From Undaria pinnatifida (taxonomy: Eukaryota > Sar > Phaeophyceae > Laminariales > Alariaceae), in assembly GCA_012845835.1 (NCBI GenBank), contig JABAKD010000011.1, positions 312,501 to 376,500 of the forward strand: a stretch of 64,000 nucleotides of DNA, in the 5' to 3' direction. Within the stretch, counting starts at the first letter, position 1. Each line of letters opens with the position of its first letter. Under the pieces are notes generated by a model. The model was not told the DNA's origin. It did not search any database and worked only from the letters and a program-made list of their open reading frames with translations. Shown here in pieces: positions 57,336 to 63,289 of the stretch. Made by a program: the position numbers and the translations under genes.

Positions 57336-60300
57336 AGAGTCCCTGGCAAGTAGTTTGGTATGAAAATCGACCATTCATTATTATTGCGAATTTGTTTTTG
57401 TTCCCGTGTCTGTCTTTTGCACATTTATTTTCTTTTGGCCATTAATTAGGTGCCAGCGCATCCATGATCATTTTCCCATTTTTCATTTTTATTTTTCCAT
57501 CCCATTTATTTCCTCGCAAACTACTCTCGCGCTCCCTCCCAGTAGTAACTCAGATCCGGGGTCGCATAGTGGGCGCTCCTCCCCCCTCCCCACTGCGGTA
57601 CGTGCCTTCATTTTTATCGCGAGAAGAATTCAACATTTTCTTCCCCCGTCGACTCGCGTCGAATTGTACCTACCCACGCTGCTACGTAGGCGCTCTCAGC
57701 AGTTGATCCCTTTTTGTTTTTGTTTTTTGGCATTTTTGCAACTAAAGTCAAGTACGAGTATCATCACGGTAAGAATCGAACTCAAGGACCAACGGTATCT
57801 AATATCACGGAGATCCATTGCTAACAGGGGTAAATGCCTTATCATGCCTTCCTTATCATCACCATAATATTCTATATATAGGGTTTTATAGTTTCCGCGC
57901 ACAGACTGACTAACATCACCCTGTTGACCCTGATAGCTACACTGTAGTTGTAAGGGGAGTCGCCGACCTATATCCTTAATGAGGACACACAACTCGTAAT
58001 GCGCGCGATCGGAGTATCACACACAGCTTGCAAAGATGAGTTTCGACGAAATCTTCGATCTCACAGCTGGAGTGTATTTTCATTTTCTATAATATATATA
58101 TATATTGTTGCAAAAAATTCACCGGAAATGTCCCATAATTTTTGCACTATCTCGGCCCGAACACCAATTTTTTTATTTTTTGTTTTTGCGCCGTCACCCT
58201 AGGGGCTATGCGAACAATTCAAGCTATCGTTTACCGTTATCGACAATTGACAGAGTTATGCCCCCATAGGCATTAAATGACCCCTGTTAGCAATAAATCT
58301 CCGTAACATTATTAGTATTCGAGGGTAACCACTAGACCACACGGGGCGACCGGCTATGGTTAGGGTTATAATATTAATATTGCTATTGTTATAAACATAT
58401 TAATTGATACAATATACCTGGTGCGAGAGAACGCCTCACTGAACCTCATTGCCTCATTGTTTCGTGCCTCGTTGGTTGGTATTATTTCGGCTGGCGTCGA
58501 CACCCTTTCGTTTATGCGTTCGAAAACGAATGGGTAGGGTATCAATTATTATAGCAGGACACACTTACTTACTCGTTGCATCGCGGGCAATCAGCTACTA
58601 CGAAGTATTGCATCATCATTGCTATGCGTCGCCATCCAAGGACATAAGTATTTAATATGAGAGGAGATGCGTAGCATGGGATTGAACGCCGGTCGCTCAG
58701 ACGCGTTGCTCCTAGAAAGTATAGGCTGGAGAAAACACAACATGCAGTGTAATGGAAGAAAACCAACGGAAACCCACAAAACAGGAAACACTCTTTATCG
58801 CAAAATTGTCAACTGAACCCGCAATTTCGTCGACAACTATTAGAATTTAGAGGAGGGAATTAATTATGTTTCCTCGTTGTACTTCGTCCCTTCATCAGGT
58901 TGCTGGTTGGTGGTTGGTGGTGTTTTTTTTCTTGTCTGCATCGACGCACACTCGTTTGTTTTTGCGTTTAAAAACGAGTGAGTGAGTGATCAGTTATTAA
59001 AGCACAGGACACACTTATTGTATCGCGGCCGCAAGCTACGATATAGGTGCCGCTCCATTTTTTGGGGGGACTCTTGTCTTGAGAAGTTTTGCATCAGTAA
59101 GAACAAAATGTCTTACTTACTCTCAACAAAATGCCTTACTTAGTCAATCCCAAAAACTGTGATCGATTAACGCAGAAACAAAACCGCTACCCGACTATGA
59201 ACAATTGTTGTCCAATTCGACGCAGGACGCGAGCTACCATAGAGGTGCAGCACCTCTTTTTTTCGGAGGATTCATCAATTTGGGGTCTTATTAAGATCTT
59301 ATATTAAGATTCTCTCCACCAAACACTGACTTACGAAAAAATATAACCGCTATGATACTGGATGAACCATTCATACCATGGCCTAGGTAGGTACACGACG
59401 ATAATCATGCCAAAAAAAAACGGCGGACTTCCTAGGATGATTGTGTATTTTCTAAGGAGACCCATTATTCAAAAACAAAAAAAAACACAAAAAAAGGGCA
59501 TGCCGCTCTTCTTGTAGCACGCGTCACATGGGCTCCTGGGTATCAAAAACTACTTTTAGTTTTTTAAAGGATCGAAATTCCGACGACGTTGGGGTTAAGG
59601 TAGCTTACCTCATCACATTTCCACGATTGCCCTTATTCTCAAGACGTATACTTGTATGAGCCAGAAAGCGGTAGTCTATACTTTAATACCTACATCGTAG
59701 AAGGCGTCGGGCTAAGAGCCTAAGATCGGCAATAAAATAGCAGGCATATGCCACGTCCTGTAGAAGTGCACTCACGTCTTCGGGGAGACAACTGACAAAT
59801 TGGTAGCTACTAATTGGAATTAGAGCACAATCCTTTGCTGCATGCAGCGGTTCTCAAGTGGTATTCATAGATGCGACTCTCTAAAATAAATATAAAAAAA
59901 TACTAATTGTAACGCATACATTAAGCTGACGACGGTTACATTTTTTTTTTTTTTTTTTTTTTTTCATCCTACGGCGGATGGGAAAAATAAAGCTTTAGCT
60001 CACCACACTTCCACGTATTTTCATACGCGTCGTGTGTCGATTTAACTCAGTTGCTACAACTATCCTGCGACAGCTGCATTAATAATATATTTTCTCACAC
60101 TAAACCCGTTCCAGAAAACGCGGGTCGGTGCAGGTGTTGAGGCATTTAGTGGGGTATTAGTCCGTTTGATCACTTGCAAAAGGTTAACCAATAGCTTACT
60201 CAAACTAAGCCTTACAACTACTTATAACACCCCCCCCCCCTGAAACGGCGGGATACCAGGTCGACCGGATATACGGGCGGACCTGTCAATATCCGAGCGG

Positions 60301-61197
60301 TTTCATTTCCTGGGGATACCCCGGGGAGGGTATTCAAGTTCGACATGGGGAAAGCCTGATTTTATTATTATTGTGGATGGTGGGATTTGAACCCACGACC
60401 CAAAAAACCCATGGTCTGTCGACGACGCCATTTGTTGAGGTATTTAGTGGGGTATTAGTACTTGCAAAAGGTTAACTAACAGCTTACCCAAACTAAGCCT
60501 TATAACACAGGTGTGTCCTTTACACGTCGACGGCTAAAATAAAGATGTTAGAGGGTTCACGGAAAATTGTATCAGTAACGCGAGTTTCGGGTGTGGGGTT
60601 GCGCGCGTTGGTTGTGTATGTCGCGTGTATCCACGGTCGTGTCACCTCATAGTCTACCTTGTAGATACTACTAGATGTTAGGCGGCATGCCATACTTCGC
60701 ATTAGTGGTAACGATACCATTGTTGACACATCATACCGGTAATCCGAGCACGCGAGCGTAAGGCTGTGATTGTTTGGTGTGCGCGTCTCGTGTCGCCTTA
60801 TCACCCAGATGCTACAGTAGTAGCCGCCATCCCCCTCCCCCCTCCCGTGACGTTTTGCGTTTGCAGTATTGCGCTTGCCGTACCCGTCTTTATCCGCCCA
60901 GATATTGGGCGTCATCCCTCTGTGATATTGTTTACCGTGTTCAAGCCGAATGTTCTGCAAAGGTACTCTAAGGTATTGTCTTGCTATTTTCGAACACGCT
61001 AGTGGGAGGTTGTAGTGCCTTGTTTGGCGTGTGTGTCACCTTATGGCCCAGATGATAGGCGTCATCCCCCTGTCGTCTTTCGCGTTCACGTCAACCCCAT
61101 CCCGCTCCACCAGCCTTCTCAGCAGATCCAGCACTCCAAAGCTCGCTAATCGCCAGGGATCGGTGTCGATGCTCGCCGTCTGCATCATACGCGCCAT
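35373..61197 (-). CDS. Ankyrin-repeat protein, four exons, 20-kb first intron
   Basis: Exons, read on the minus strand: 61197-61040, 40955-40786, 36895-36733, 35562-35373. Phases match at all three junctions (2, 1, 2) and each join falls inside an ankyrin repeat, restoring its consensus, e.g. WAIR-NGHED, DEFG-NTPLHYAA and KKLVE-KGSEV. The 226-residue product is almost wholly ankyrin repeats: six full repeats of 33 residues and a short capping one. Ankyrin stacks are protein-binding scaffolds; the partner is unknown. An all-ankyrin protein of this size resembles proteasome chaperones of the gankyrin type in layout only. ATG 61197 is used because an in-frame TGA lies four codons upstream of it, but the CAG before 61179 could instead be an acceptor for an earlier exon. 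Confidence 0.88.
36040..36105. repeat. (GTT)n tract in ankyrin intron 3
   Basis: About 20 GTT units. Confidence 0.95.
36733..36895 (-). CDS. Ankyrin gene, exon 3
   Basis: It enters in phase 1 after a cccccag acceptor and leaves in phase 2 at the strong donor gtgagt. It encodes NTPLHYAACRGVLNIIVRLL and GSTPLHKACMFGQNAVVKKL, repeats 4 and 5. Confidence 0.93.
37155..37290. repeat. (GACAT)n pentamer tract
   Basis: ACATG units, then three copies of a longer unit GACATGACGAGAACAGC. Confidence 0.95.
39715..39900. repeat. GTTAGTCTG minisatellite
   Basis: About 18 degenerate copies of a 9-10-base unit. Confidence 0.9.
40412..40672. repeat. (CCAACCATT)n minisatellite
   Basis: About 29 copies of a 9-mer (CATTCCAAC type). 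It lies 100 bases from ankyrin exon 2. Confidence 0.95.
40786..40955 (-). CDS. Ankyrin gene, exon 2
   Basis: It enters in phase 2 after aactag and leaves in phase 1 at gtgagg. It encodes NGHEDVASYLLDKEANVEAF, then MRALHHACSNSHEGCIALLL and DRGADANAVDEFG, i.e. the rest of repeat 2, repeat 3 and the start of repeat 4. Confidence 0.92.
41105..41165 (-). other. Relic of part of ankyrin exon 2
   Basis: On the minus strand GAAGCCAGCGTCGAAGCCTT followed by CGGATGGATAC aligns with the stretch of exon 2 that encodes KEANVEAFGYA. Flanking frames are broken and no splice sites remain. Confidence 0.55.
41503..41692. repeat. ACTACTAATAGGCT minisatellite
   Basis: About 13 copies of the 14-base unit CTACTACTAATAGG. 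Confidence 0.95.
42028..42345. repeat. (AATATAGTAC)n minisatellite
   Basis: About 31 copies of a 10-mer, in two sub-families (ACAGTACAAT at the left, AATATAGTAC at the right). Confidence 0.95.
42510..42635 (-). repeat. Dispersed repeat R1, inverted copy
   Basis: The reverse complement carries the same order of motifs as 57891-58090 (GTCGCCGACC-like, GAGGACACAC, TCGGAGTGCCG, GCTTGCAAAGATG, TTTCGACGAAATCTTC). Confidence 0.65.
42640..43225. repeat. Five to six tandem units of about 105 bp
   Basis: Each unit contains AACGAACACTTA, an A-rich part, GGCTGAGATTGACACAAAAA, CGTGAAATTCGGGAG and a TAGTAG or ATAATA run. Spacing varies from about 75 to 120 bp. Confidence 0.8.
43785..43893. repeat. GTCGCCTAAGAT 12-mer, nine copies
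   Basis: Tandem, with one GTT variant. The 12-base unit gives an Arg/His-rich minus frame that is an artefact. Confidence 0.97.
44093..44310 (-). repeat. R2, inverted partial copy in the ankyrin intron
   Basis: The reverse complement holds the CACCTCACGGCGCTTCGC, GTGCACGCGATGTC and GTCCCGGCATAGTAGGGATG motifs of R2. It shows that R2 is not confined to the PDZ/RING gene. Confidence 0.65.
45575..45875 (-). mobile_element. SINE family S, 5'-truncated copy
   Basis: On the minus strand it matches the body of the copies at 49701-50060 and 57480-57850 (GCGTGGGTGAGTAG.., CGATGCGAGTCGGCGAGG, GGCGCGTACACCG, GATCTGAGTTAGGCCTAG-like), without the tRNA-like head. Confidence 0.6.
46029..46428 (-). mobile_element. 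TRIM-A copy 1 (miniature LTR element)
   Basis: A 400-bp element on the minus strand. LTRs are at 46345-46428 (5') and 46029-46117 (3'). The terminal sequences are of the TGTTATAAGG...CCTTAACA type, a short inverted pair. The primer-binding site (sense TGGCGTCGTCGGCAGGA) lies two bases inside the 5' LTR, and a G-rich purine tract abuts the 3' LTR. The flanking 4-mers CAAG and TAAG match at three of four bases. No coding capacity. Confidence 0.85.
46505..46735 (+). other. GC-rich patch of unknown nature
   Basis: It stands out from its AT-rich surroundings and has an acceptor-like ACTTGCAG at 46533-46540 followed by an open frame (EGLFNALCAAFCILGVPKGW). No motif or homologous exon is recognised, and there is no matching donor. 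It could be a decayed gene piece. Confidence 0.2.
46757..46860 (-). mobile_element. tRNA-like SINE head (family S)
   Basis: The minus strand reads GTCGCCCCGGTTGTGTAGCG, GTTACCGTCG and later GGGATCGAGTCCC, i.e. A-box-like and B-box-like blocks about 45 bases apart. A 3' body is not seen, so this may be only the head or a tRNA pseudogene. Confidence 0.5.
46985..47610 (-). mobile_element. TRIM-A, diverged copy with internal minisatellite
   Basis: It keeps the LTR core (GGTCCGTTTGGCCACTGG / GTCCGTTTGACCACTGG), the C-run at 47080, the GATATTGACAGGT-like interior, and the primer-site block GTCTGCCGACGACGCCATG at about 47382-47401. The interior is expanded by about six copies of a 19-base unit with CTACTCTTCAGTGAGAAGA (47185-47290). 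Ends are worn. Confidence 0.65.
48585..48622. repeat. (ACAGT)n tract
   Basis: Eight CAGTA pentamers in a row. Confidence 0.95.
49701..50060 (+). mobile_element. SINE family S, full copy
   Basis: A tRNA-like head (GTCGCCCCGGTGGTCTTCTT, then GTTATCC, and a B-box-like GAGTTCGATCCCC near 49767-49779) is followed by a body shared with other copies (GAGAGCGCTTAGCAGAGTGG, CGATGCGAGTCGACAAGG, CCGTAGTGGGGAGGGG, CCCGGATCTGAGTT). It ends in an A-rich tail (AATAAATGGGATGAAGA followed by a run of A). Length about 360 bp. Confidence 0.75.
50601..50988 (+). mobile_element. TRIM-A copy 2
   Basis: 5' LTR 50601-50671 (with an internal deletion), primer site 50674-50690 (TGGCGTCGTCGGCAGGA), a B-box-like GGGTTCGAATCCC near 50711, a G-rich purine tract 50884-50894, and 3' LTR 50895-50988. 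Ends are TGTTAAGG and CCTTAACA. No clear target duplication. Confidence 0.87.
51293..51362. repeat. (TTG)n tract
   Basis: About 22 TTG units. Confidence 0.95.
51419..51503 (+). mobile_element. TRIM-A solo LTR
   Basis: An 85-bp sequence from TGTTATAAGTCTTAG to AACCTTAACA, the same length as the 5' LTR of the copy at 55643, without interior or second LTR. This is what recombination between two LTRs leaves behind. Confidence 0.85.
51902..52646 (-). mobile_element. TRIM-B: 745-bp LTR element with 269-bp LTRs
   Basis: Two direct repeats, 51902-52170 and 52378-52646, are each 269 bp and differ at only about five positions. On the minus strand they start TGTTAAGATACGGCC (or TGTTGAGATACGG) and end CCTTTAATTTCACA. 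The flanks carry a perfect 4-bp duplication, TAAC. Two bases inside the 5' LTR lies the primer site TGGCGTCGACGGCAGGA, and a purine-rich stretch (AGGGTGGGCTAG) abuts the 3' LTR. The 207-bp interior has no open frame of note, so the element needs enzymes supplied by another. Confidence 0.88.
52668..52845. mobile_element. MITE M1 copy with inverted ends
   Basis: The left end GATCCCTGTATAGTG and the right end CACTATAGAGGGACC form an imperfect inverted pair of 15 bases. The 178-bp body shares TAGTGCCGGTTGCC and GTGAAATCGC with the copies at 4449-4830. It lies 21 bases beside TRIM-B. Confidence 0.65.
53280..53450. repeat. Three degenerate units with GGGCC..GCCCTGA
   Basis: CTCGGCCCAAGCGTCGCCCT-type units of about 58 bases, next to the hAT fragment. 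Confidence 0.7.
53600..53860 (-). pseudogene. hAT-type transposase C-terminal fragment, broken
   Basis: The minus strand at 53716-53627 reads WERGFSAQNSIKT and, after four residues, NGLSAARLELLTR. The ERgFS..N.IKT..RN.L....L..L order is the conserved dimerisation segment at the C-terminus of hAT transposases and their zinc-finger relatives. Upstream in the same frame are EAGLKQLVHEESVRTLGVLD and at least three stop codons, so it is dead. No N-terminal part or terminal inverted repeats were found. Confidence 0.7.
54210..54430. repeat. GATCTAATAT minisatellite
   Basis: Degenerate 10-mers ATGATCTAAT. A related array is at 56510-56680 (ATATGATCT). Confidence 0.88.
54433..54732 (+). mobile_element. 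SINE family S, copy ending in a satellite
   Basis: The head GATCGCCCCGGTGATCTAGT, then GGTGAAGC, carries an A-box-like block. The body matches the copy at 49701 (GAGAGCGCTTTATAGCGTGG, CGACGCAAGTCGACGAGG, CGTAGTGGGAAGGGGG). Its 3' end runs into the (AAAGAC)n array. Confidence 0.7.
54733..55045. repeat. (AAAGAC)n hexamer satellite, about 50 units
   Basis: Nearly pure AAAGAC with CACGAA variants at the right end. It is open in all frames on both strands (Lys-Asp or Leu-Ser/Cys/Val-Phe alternations), which are artefacts. Confidence 0.97.
55643..56040 (+). mobile_element. TRIM-A copy 3
   Basis: 5' LTR 55643-55727 (85 bp), primer site from 55730 (TGGCGTCGTCGACAGA, one mismatch to copy 2), interior with GGGTCCGAATCCC, G-rich tract before the 3' LTR 55946-56040 (95 bp). 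The flanking 4-mers on both sides are CCAA, a likely target duplication. Confidence 0.88.
56510..57110. repeat. ATATGATCT array and three SINE-tail-like units
   Basis: After the ATATGATCT array (56510-56680), three degenerate units of about 125 bases (56700-57110) share GGAGGGAGGGAAG, CCCCGGATCTGAGGTACG and GATAATAGATGGGG. They resemble the 3' end of SINE family S, tandemly multiplied. Confidence 0.6.
57294..57335. repeat. (GTA)n tract
   Basis: Fourteen GTA units. Confidence 0.97.
57480..57850 (-). mobile_element. SINE family S, full copy on the minus strand
   Basis: The minus strand carries TTAGCAATGGATC (A-box-like), TTGAGTTCGATTC (B-box-like), then GAGAGCGCCTACG, CGACGCGAGTCGACGGGG, CGCAGTGGGGAGGGGGG, CCCGGATCTGAGTTACTAC and an A-rich tail ending near 57480. 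Confidence 0.72.
57795..58318. repeat. Inverted repeat with arms of about 45 bp around an R1 copy
   Basis: The arm 57795-57838 (ending TTGCTAACAGGGGTAAATGCC or so) is found inverted at 58270-58318 with about 80% identity. Between them lies R1 copy 2. The right arm continues into an A-box-like CTCTAGTGG-type block (TGGTCTAGTGGTTACC on the minus strand, about 58325-58340). Confidence 0.6.
57891..58090 (+). repeat. Dispersed repeat R1, copy 2
   Basis: Begins TTTCCGCGCACAGACTGAC and ends AGCTGGAGTGTATTTTCATT. It matches 18105-18300 over its length, with a 40-base difference near the left end. Confidence 0.75.
59240..59530 (+). repeat. Dispersed repeat R4, copy 2
   Basis: Shares the CCATGGCCTAGGTAGGTAC block, TTCATCAATTTGGGG and an A-rich end with 34790-35050. 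Confidence 0.5.
59940..60110 (+). repeat. Poly-T run and R5 copy 2
   Basis: A run of 24 T is followed by CATCCTACGGCGGATGGG, AAAATAAAGCTTTAGCTCAC and a TATTTTCATACGCGTCGTGT block, as at 20925-21040. Confidence 0.6.
60135..60507 (-). mobile_element. TRIM-A copy 4, with target duplication CAGG
   Basis: On the minus strand: 5' LTR 60507-60433 (short deletion), primer site block beside it (CGACGACGCCA on +), interior, G-rich tract (C-run on +, 60230-60240), 3' LTR 60229-60135. The flanking 4 bases on both sides are CAGG, a perfect duplication. Its 3' LTR shares a 10-base insert (AAGTAGTTGT) with copy 2, marking a subfamily. Confidence 0.9.
60785..60935 (-). other. Two relics of the 3' edge of ankyrin exon 1
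   Basis: On the minus strand, CATCTGGGTGATAAGGCGAC at about 60815-60796 and AGAGGGATGACGCCCAATAT at about 60923-60904 align with the end of exon 1 (GGGGGATGACGCCTATCATC, TGGGCCATAAGGTGAC). In the first, the donor GT has become GC. Confidence 0.55.
61040..61197 (-). CDS. Ankyrin gene, exon 1
   Basis: It encodes MARMMQTASIDTDPW, then FGVLDLLRRLVERDGVDVNA and KDDRGMTPIIWAI. It ends in phase 2 at gtgaca. A start inside at the CAG (exon from 61179) is also possible. Fewer than 60 codons are open, so a length cut-off would miss it. Confidence 0.8.
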
Positions 61198-61309
61198 ACA
61201 AGGGCTTCATATTGGCATCAATGTCATGCAGGGGTTATATCATACTCGTGTTATCATCATGCAGGGGTTACGTTAGCGCTATATGTCATACTCTCGTACA
61301 GGGGCTTTA

Positions 61310-61437
61310 TCCCTCTGCTCTGTCATATTTCGCGTTGTCGTCAACCCCGCCCTGCTCCACCACCGGCCTCCTCAGCAGGTCCAGCACTCCAAAGCCGGCC
61401 GATTGTGGGTGGTCGATGCTCGCCGTCTGGATCATAC
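61310..61437 (-). pseudogene. Decayed duplicate of ankyrin exon 1
   Basis: The minus strand reads MMRMIQTASIDHPQSAG, FGVLDLLRRPVVEQGGVD, then DNAKYDRAEG and stop. It matches exon 1 through most of its length but has lost about five codons near its middle, the TPIIWAI part and the donor. It lies 130 bases upstream of the true exon 1. Confidence 0.75.
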
Positions 61438-63056
61438 GCATCATACTAAAGGCTTGTCGTTTAGAATGTTGGAAGCGGCCGTTCCAAATCAGAACCACCA
61501 GAGGTCGTACGCGATTCGTCCCCCACCAGGCTTGTATGATTTGTATGACATGCGCTGTAGATACTGGTGTAAAGGGCGAAATGCGCACAATAACGGTAAA
61601 CTACAGTAGTAGTAGCAGTAGTAGCAGTACAAGTAACCTTAATGTTGTAGAGATAACGGGCAACACCTCCTGCATGCGTCGTGAGGCGATCCTCGACGGA
61701 AAAGATGATTCCATGCCACGACATTAATATATACTGTATATATTGTCGTCGAGCTTCGGCAGTACGTGGGCTTGTGGATAATATATATTAATGCGTGTGT
61801 AGTCTATGTGTTGATTTGCACAAAACGAAAATACGAGTGATAGTTCGCGAGTTGTCTATCTTGGCAGCAAACGTCAACTCGCAATCAAGCACGTTGCAAG
61901 AAAAAATGTACATATAGCAGTCTATATAGACGCAGTTACATGAAATAGCTCCGTGAGCCCACGAGTACGGGTAATAGGAGGGAAGAGCAGGCAACACCAC
62001 CTAGCATTGTTTGAGATGACCGTTCATGTTCGCTTCACGTTCATTCACCTTGATATATACTTCGAAGTATATTGTAGTCGAGCTTCGCCAAGTATGAAAT
62101 CATACGCGCGTGTCGCTCGAATATCTTTCTGGGTCATGATGTTATTATGTGCTTCTTTCACTATAGAACAGAGGCATCATGCGATCATGCGAGGATGCAT
62201 CATAGCGAGGAGAGTAAAAGCATAATCATCAGCAGCATATATATGTGTGTCACGATCAATACAAACAGCGTTCCAAGCACTATATGTAGACTACATTTTG
62301 TGCTCCATCCCCCATTAGTCTCTTGCTGGCTGTGGTCATCATGTAATGTTGTTGTTGAGGAGAGCTTTTTTTTTTGCTTCTTATAGGCGAGTACGAGTGC
62401 GAGCTTGGATGTTTTGTTCGTTGCGCTGCTGTGACAACAAGTTTTCGTTGCGATTTCCCAAAACACAAGAGATATTATTCGACTACGAGCGGGGGCATGT
62501 ATGTATCTGGTATGTATACCGGCATTTGGAAATTTCAAACAGCGTTTCGAGAGCACACCAAAAAAACACACCACGCACACCAATATTATACCCGTGCTTC
62601 ATCCTCCGACGCTCTCTTCTTCTTGCGGACTAAACCGTTGCTGCAGTAGAAACGGCCTATCTTTTGCTGTCGAGTATCTCGGCAGCATGATGCGAGTGCT
62701 TTTTGGTGTAGATAATATCTTGTTTCGCACGACGAGCAATTGAAACAGAGTTTCAATGCAGCACACCACTCACGTGTGCTTCATCTTCCAGAGCTCTCTT
62801 GCTGACAAGTTCTTGAAGCAGGGACGACCTCCTCCGTTTCTCAGACATCGCTGCTTCCGACCAACCGCGCCCACAGATTGCTCCGAGCACGAGCTACGAG
62901 TGTACAGTGCAGAGTCGATAGATTCTGTTCGCGGAGTCCAGGTATCCTGGAATGTACTCGTACTCGAGCGCACGCACTGATCCGAAAAGGCCGTTCTTAA
63001 TCCCTTGGTACCATAGATCCAGAAGATATCGGTTAACGACTTTTTTAGCTGTGGAC
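61438..63056. other. Upstream region of the ankyrin gene, no supported gene
   Basis: AT-rich with short frames. A TATATACTTCGAAGTATATTG palindrome-like stretch near 62055 has a weaker partner near 61728-61745 (both followed by GTCGAGCTTCGCC-like sequence). Two diverged copies of a unit of about 80 bases (AAACAGCGTTTCGAGAGCAC and AAACAGAGTTTCAATGCAGC) lie at 62528 and 62740. No promoter element can be named. Confidence 0.5.
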
Positions 63057-63289
63057 CCGTCAAGGATGAAAACAAGTGACGCGTCAAGTATTGTTTTGAC
63101 GTATATCTTCACTATTATAAATATTTGACCACTATTGGCGGACCTCCGTCAAAACTAAAGTCCCGTCAAACCTGGAAAATGACGGGGAGAATTTCCGGCC
63201 AGAAAGACCCGTCAAGGACTTTTGAGAGGACCCGTCGTGGTATTTACAGGCGTATTATACTAATTTAAGTAAACGATTATCCTTGACGG
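63057..63289. mobile_element. MITE candidate M2
   Basis: A perfect 11-base inverted pair, CCGTCAAGGAT at 63057-63067 and ATCCTTGACGG at 63279-63289, encloses 211 bp with further CCCGTCAA motifs (63161, 63208). The right end also pairs with CGTCAAGGAT at 63295-63304, so a local hairpin is an alternative. Confidence 0.45.
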
